Shown here: piece after piece, positions 60,941-64,000 of the stretch
How the letters are laid out: the number at the start of each line of letters is the position of its first letter
How positions within the stretch are numbered: position 1 is the stretch's first letter
Assembly: GCF_001643375.1 (NCBI RefSeq)
Contig: NZ_LSHB01000028.1
Coordinates: 62,001-126,000 of the forward strand
DNA: 64,000 nt
Direction of reading: 5' to 3'
Source: Chryseobacterium sp. FP211-J200
Lineage (GTDB): Bacteria > Bacteroidota > Bacteroidia > Flavobacteriales > Weeksellaceae
Notes under the pieces: model-generated
The model's database searches: none
What the model was told of the DNA's origin: nothing
The model's input: the letters and a program-made list of their open reading frames with translations, nothing else
Translations under genes and position numbers: made by a program

Positions 60941-62239
60941 ATGACGACAAAATACGAACAGATCCCAAGTTCATTATTCGTAAAAAACAGAAAGAAATTT
61001 GCAGATGCATTATTGCCAAAATCTCTAGCTGTTTTCAATTCCAATGATATTTATCCGATCAGTGCCGATTCTACAATGCCTTTTCAGCAGCACCGCGATA
61101 TTTTTTATCTGAGTGGTGTGGACCAAGAAGAAAGTATTTTGGTAATTTTTCCGGATGCTTATCTTGAGGAGAACCGTGAGATTTTGTTCCTTAGAGAGAC
61201 CAACGAGCATATTGCAGTTTGGGAAGGTGAAAAATTGGACAAGGATCAGGCCTTTGAAACTTCGGGAATCAAAACTGTTTATTGGTTGAGCGATTTTGAT
61301 AAGGTCTTCAAAACATTGATGTACGAAGCAGAGAATGTCTATCTCAATAAAAATGAACATTACAGGAGTTCTGTAGAGACACAAACCCGCGAAGATCGTT
61401 TTATCAAGAAAATAAAAGCTGATTTTCCGATGCACAATTACAAAAGAAGTAATCCAATTCTTCAACGTTTGAGAAGCATCAAGGAACCGGAAGAATTGGC
61501 ATTGATCCAAAACGCTTGTAATATCACGGAAAAAGGAATCAGAAGATTGTTAAGTTTTATCAAACCAGACGTTTGGGAATACGAGATCGAAGCAGAATTG
61601 ATGCATGAGTTTGTAAGAAACAGAAGTAAAGGATTTGCTTATACACCAATCATCGCCAGCGGAAACAATGCAAATGTCCTACATTACATCGCAAACAATA
61701 TGCAGTGTAAGGATGGTGATGTGATCCTTTTGGATGTTGGTGCAGAGTACGGAAATTATTCCAGTGATTTGACAAGAACAATTCCTGTCAACGGTAGATA
61801 TTCTGATAGACAAAAAGAAGTTTACAATTCTGTTTTGAGATGTAAAGTTGAAGCAGAACAACGCTTGGTTGCCGGAAATAACTGGTACAGATTTCATAAG
61901 GAAATGGGCGAAGTTTATACGGCTGAATTATTGCAATTAGGCTTGATCGACAAAGCTGACATTCAAAACGAAGATCCAAAATGGCCAGCTTACAAGAAAT
62001 TTATGATGCACGGAACGTCTCACCACATGGGATTGGATACGCATGATTACGGAATCCTGACCGATGATTTTGTAGAAAACATGGTCTTCACAAATGAGCC
62101 AGGATTCTACATTCCGGCAGAAGGTTTCGGTGTGAGAATCGAGGACGATTATGTGATCCAAGCTTCAGGAACGCCTTTCAACTTGATGGCAAATATTCCG
62201 ATCACTGTTGAGGAAATTGAAGACTTGATGAATGCTTAA
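60941..62239 (+). CDS. pepP: Xaa-Pro aminopeptidase (M24B)
   Basis: A 432-residue cytoplasmic aminopeptidase P, which removes N-terminal residues preceding proline. The N-terminal creatinase-like domain (MPFQQHRDIFYLSGVDQEES) is followed by the pita-bread domain with metal ligands: Asp pair in LLDVGAEYGNYSSDLTRTIP, His in HGTSHHMGLDTHD, Glu in TNEPGFYIP and Glu in GVRIEDDYV. Single gene with clear terminator. Confidence 0.93.
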   Translation: MTTKYEQIPSSLFVKNRKKFADALLPKSLAVFNSNDIYPISADSTMPFQQHRDIFYLSGVDQEESILVIFPDAYLEENREILFLRETNEHIAVWEGEKLDKDQAFETSGIKTVYWLSDFDKVFKTLMYEAENVYLNKNEHYRSSVETQTREDRFIKKIKADFPMHNYKRSNPILQRLRSIKEPEELALIQNACNITEKGIRRLLSFIKPDVWEYEIEAELMHEFVRNRSKGFAYTPIIASGNNANVLHYIANNMQCKDGDVILLDVGAEYGNYSSDLTRTIPVNGRYSDRQKEVYNSVLRCKVEAEQRLVAGNNWYRFHKEMGEVYTAELLQLGLIDKADIQNEDPKWPAYKKFMMHGTSHHMGLDTHDYGILTDDFVENMVFTNEPGFYIPAEGFGVRIEDDYVIQASGTPFNLMANIPITVEEIEDLMNA

Positions 62240-62285
62240 AATAGAAGTTAGAATTTAGAAAAATTCAACTTTAAATATTTAAAAT

Positions 62286-62325
62286 AAAAAATCCCGATCA
62301 TAGTTACATTGATCGGGATTTTTGT
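62286..62325 (+). terminator. Terminator after Xaa-Pro aminopeptidase
   Basis: 14-bp stem AAAAATCCCGATCA / TGATCGGGATTTTT; works in both directions. Confidence 0.93.
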
Positions 62326-62364
62326 TTAAAAGTAAACAACAGTTGGCCAATTGCAATAGGCAAT

Positions 62365-63003
62365 TTATTTCTTGAAGAACTCCATCAGGTCGATGTAGTT
62401 TTTCTGATTCACGCCGTGTCCAGCCATATATTCTCGGAAAGAGAAGTAGGCGCTCAGGTCGTAAAGCAATTCTGCACCTTTCTTTGCCCATTCCAACGGG
62501 ATTGCAGCGTCGTCCGTACCATGAGAAACGAAGAATCTCAGGTGTTCCAACTTCTTTTTGTCCTTCATTATGTCTTTCAACAATCGGTCTTCTGGGAAAG
62601 TACTTAGCAATGCTATCTTTGAGAAAAATTCCGGATAATGCAAAGCCAAAGAATACACGATCATTCCACCTTGGCTGAAACCGCAAAGATGTGTTTTGTT
62701 GTTCGTCAATCCATAATGGTTGGAGACTTTCATGATATTCTCCAAGACCTGCTTCACAGCATCTTCTGCCTGAGGCACGTCTAGGAAATTCTCCTCACTC
62801 ATAAAATCGATGTCAAACCAGGCATAGCCACCATTGTTTGAATCTCGTGGTGCGCAGAAACTCACGACCAACCAATCTTCTGGCAAAGTAGGGACAAAAC
62901 TGAAGAGGTCTTGTTCGTTGCTTCCGTATCCGTGGATCAAAAATAAAATTGGTGTTTCTGAAGTGATATTTTGAGGTTCTCTTACGAGGTATTGTAAATC
63001 CAT
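62365..63003 (-). CDS. Phospholipase/carboxylesterase-type alpha/beta hydrolase
   Basis: A 212-residue cytoplasmic esterase: LIHGYGSNEQDLFSF with the oxyanion HGYG, nucleophile serine in CGFSQGGMIV, HGTDDAAIP acid and GHGVNQ histidine. The family (phospholipase/carboxylesterase) hydrolyses acyl esters of lipids or proteins. Its start codon is 4 bases after a perfect -7 box. Confidence 0.87.
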   Translation of the reverse strand: MDLQYLVREPQNITSETPILFLIHGYGSNEQDLFSFVPTLPEDWLVVSFCAPRDSNNGGYAWFDIDFMSEENFLDVPQAEDAVKQVLENIMKVSNHYGLTNNKTHLCGFSQGGMIVYSLALHYPEFFSKIALLSTFPEDRLLKDIMKDKKKLEHLRFFVSHGTDDAAIPLEWAKKGAELLYDLSAYFSFREYMAGHGVNQKNYIDLMEFFKK

Positions 63004-63007
63004 AAAA

Positions 63008-63015
63008 CAAAGATA
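63008..63015 (-). promoter_or_regulatory. -7 element TATCTTTG, 4 bases before ATG
   Basis: Perfect TAnnTTTG on the minus strand; ATG follows after TTTT. Confidence 0.6.
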
Positions 63016-63073
63016 GCTAATCTCGGAAATAGTTTGAAGATTTTGAAATGAATAATTGATCTCAAAGCATGTG

Positions 63074-63131
63074 TCAAATTCCCAATCATAAAAGTTTTGG
63101 AAGCATTCAGCGCTTTAGAAGTTGTCGTTTT
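63074..63131. repeat. Intergenic repeat, copy 1
   Basis: AAATTCCCAATCATAAAAGT to the end of the T-run resembles 63761-63817 over about 55 bases. Confidence 0.6.
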
Positions 63132-63157
63132 TTTTCTTGTTTGTAACTTTGATATTA

Positions 63158-63607
63158 TTAATCAACAAATTCTATCCACTTCTTTTCAAAGAAAACAATG
63201 GCTATTTGTTTTTTATTTTTCATTAATGCTGCTTTCACAAAAGCATTTTCCTTTCCAAGATATTTCAATTCCATTTCCATAGATGATGTTTCATAATAGG
63301 AACCAAACTGACAATTGCAAGGGTTATCTTTCACATCAAAAGTCCAAATAGAAAATAATATCAATCTTTTGGAATTTTTGTTTGGTTTTTGGTAGCCAAA
63401 AATTCTGCATTCGGCTGTCATTGACATGTAAAGATCCATCGTACTATCTGACTTTGAGACTTTGATTTTATTTGAAAATTCTGGTTTTGAAAATAACCGC
63501 TTTTCCCAATTGGGATTGTCTTTTTCCCATTTTATACTGTCATTATTTTGCGAATAACTAAAGCTACAAACGAATAATAATATTGTTTTTATAAATGTTA
63601 ATTTCAT
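63158..63607 (-). CDS. Secreted hypothetical protein
   Basis: A 149-residue exported protein (signal MKLTFIKTILLFVCSFSYSQ). Mature part contains CRIFGYQKPNKNSKRLILFS and a CNCQ pair. No family recognised. Single gene between two copies of a short intergenic repeat. Confidence 0.65.
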   Translation of the reverse strand: MKLTFIKTILLFVCSFSYSQNNDSIKWEKDNPNWEKRLFSKPEFSNKIKVSKSDSTMDLYMSMTAECRIFGYQKPNKNSKRLILFSIWTFDVKDNPCNCQFGSYYETSSMEMELKYLGKENAFVKAALMKNKKQIAIVFFEKKWIEFVD

Positions 63608-63911
63608 GGGTGAGATAAATATTTTGTTTTTTTAACTTATAAATTAGTGGACTTGTGTAGTTCATTATCTTTCAAATGTCAAAAACAAGTAGTTCAAACT
63701 GCTAAACTATTACAATTCGTAGCATTTCATTTTCGATTTGTAGATATTAATCTAAAATTTCAAATTCCCGATCATAAAAGTTTTTGATGCATTCAGTGTT
63801 TTTGAAGTTACTGTTTTTCTTTTACAACACATTGATTATTAATGTAATTTGAGTGAATAAAATACGTATCATTGTTTTCCCGCGTCACAAAACTGGTATG
63901 GAAATCGAGAC
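63608..63911. other. 304-bp intergenic region
   Basis: AT-rich. Contains repeat copy 2 (63761-63817), similar to the sequence just upstream of the esterase at 63 kb, and a TATATATATAT run near 63917. No other feature seen. Confidence 0.6.
63761..63817. repeat. Intergenic repeat, copy 2
   Basis: AAATTCCCGATCATAAAAGT then TTTTGATGCATTCAGTG and TTTTTGAAGTTACTG; partner of 63074-63131. Confidence 0.6.
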
Positions 63912-64000
63912 CTACGATATATATATATGATTTTTTTCTTTATTTAAAAGATAATTTTCCAAATCTTCTCGTTTAGCAAAATATTTGACATCGGCAGACA
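63912..64000 (-). CDS. C-terminal end of an unidentified gene (rest outside window)
   Basis: On the minus strand an open frame enters from beyond the window edge and ends at TAG (63912-63914); the visible peptide ends DVKYFAKREDLENYLLNKEK then NHIYIS. It is charged and helical. Too short to assign; it may equally be a chance open frame. Confidence 0.35.
   Translation of the reverse strand, partial: SADVKYFAKREDLENYLLNKEKNHIYIS

Noticed and set aside
1-64000. Mobile elements, prophage or toxin-antitoxin/defence island
   Set aside because: No transposase, integrase, restriction or phage structural genes were recognised anywhere in the window; repeats found are non-coding.

Overview
The window is AT-rich DNA from a Bacteroidota genome, most likely a Flavobacteriia/Weeksellaceae member of the Chryseobacterium type. 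The evidence is a short 288-residue primary sigma factor without region 1.1, many promoters with the Bacteroidota -7 box TAnnTTTG, almost no Shine-Dalgarno sequences, a GldD gliding lipoprotein, and secreted proteins carrying type A and type B type-IX-secretion (T9SS) sorting domains. The genus is an inference; no rRNA or tRNA gene was seen.

Region 1 (1-13.8 kb) is the 3' part of a pectin-degradation locus, all on the plus strand: the end of a PL1 pectate lyase, a DUF4861 protein, two tandem GH105 unsaturated-uronyl hydrolases, a GH43 glycosidase, a GH28 polygalacturonase, an alpha/beta esterase, a CE8 pectin methylesterase, a CE12 rhamnogalacturonan acetylesterase and two tandem alpha/beta esterases, followed by a LacI-type regulator and a bidirectional terminator. 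Together they can demethylate, deacetylate, cut and trim homogalacturonan and rhamnogalacturonan in the cell envelope. No SusC/SusD pair lies in the window; the locus continues upstream.

Region 2 (13.8-34 kb) is mostly housekeeping: a DUF2807 protein, an S41 protease, grpE-dnaJ, a DtxR-type metal regulator, a threonine-aldolase-like PLP enzyme, yidD-lgt (Lgt with a large N-terminal extension), an AraJ/YdhP-like MFS exporter, AlkB, hisS, a TPR-AraC regulator broken by one frameshift and two stop codons, a tiny lipoprotein, a CvfB-like S1 protein, a TIGR01777 epimerase, two membrane proteins (one with perfect heptad repeats), an FAD monooxygenase and rpoD.

Region 3 (34-50 kb) holds gldD, a PfkB kinase, a PpiC protein and surA, a 1126-residue T9SS surface protein, an MBL hydrolase with a zinc-ribbon neighbour, a tail-less SSB with an HRDC protein, and PEP carboxylase with an SRPBCC protein. 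Region 4 (50-64 kb) holds an XRE-type regulator next to a striking 9 x 21-bp tandem array, a frameshifted small gene, a membrane J-protein, a 50-residue Cys/Lys-rich protein, an SGNH hydrolase, two tandem secreted endonuclease I genes, rbfA with a LolC/E-like permease, several esterases and an Xaa-Pro aminopeptidase.

The most unusual signals are non-coding: (i) five dispersed copies of a roughly 90-bp element whose sequence variants keep a stem paired; (ii) the 21-bp array beside the XRE gene, flanked by a duplicated gene tail; (iii) a recurring TAnnTTTG-N4-start-codon arrangement implying leaderless mRNAs. No CRISPR array, transposase, prophage or obvious defence system was found.
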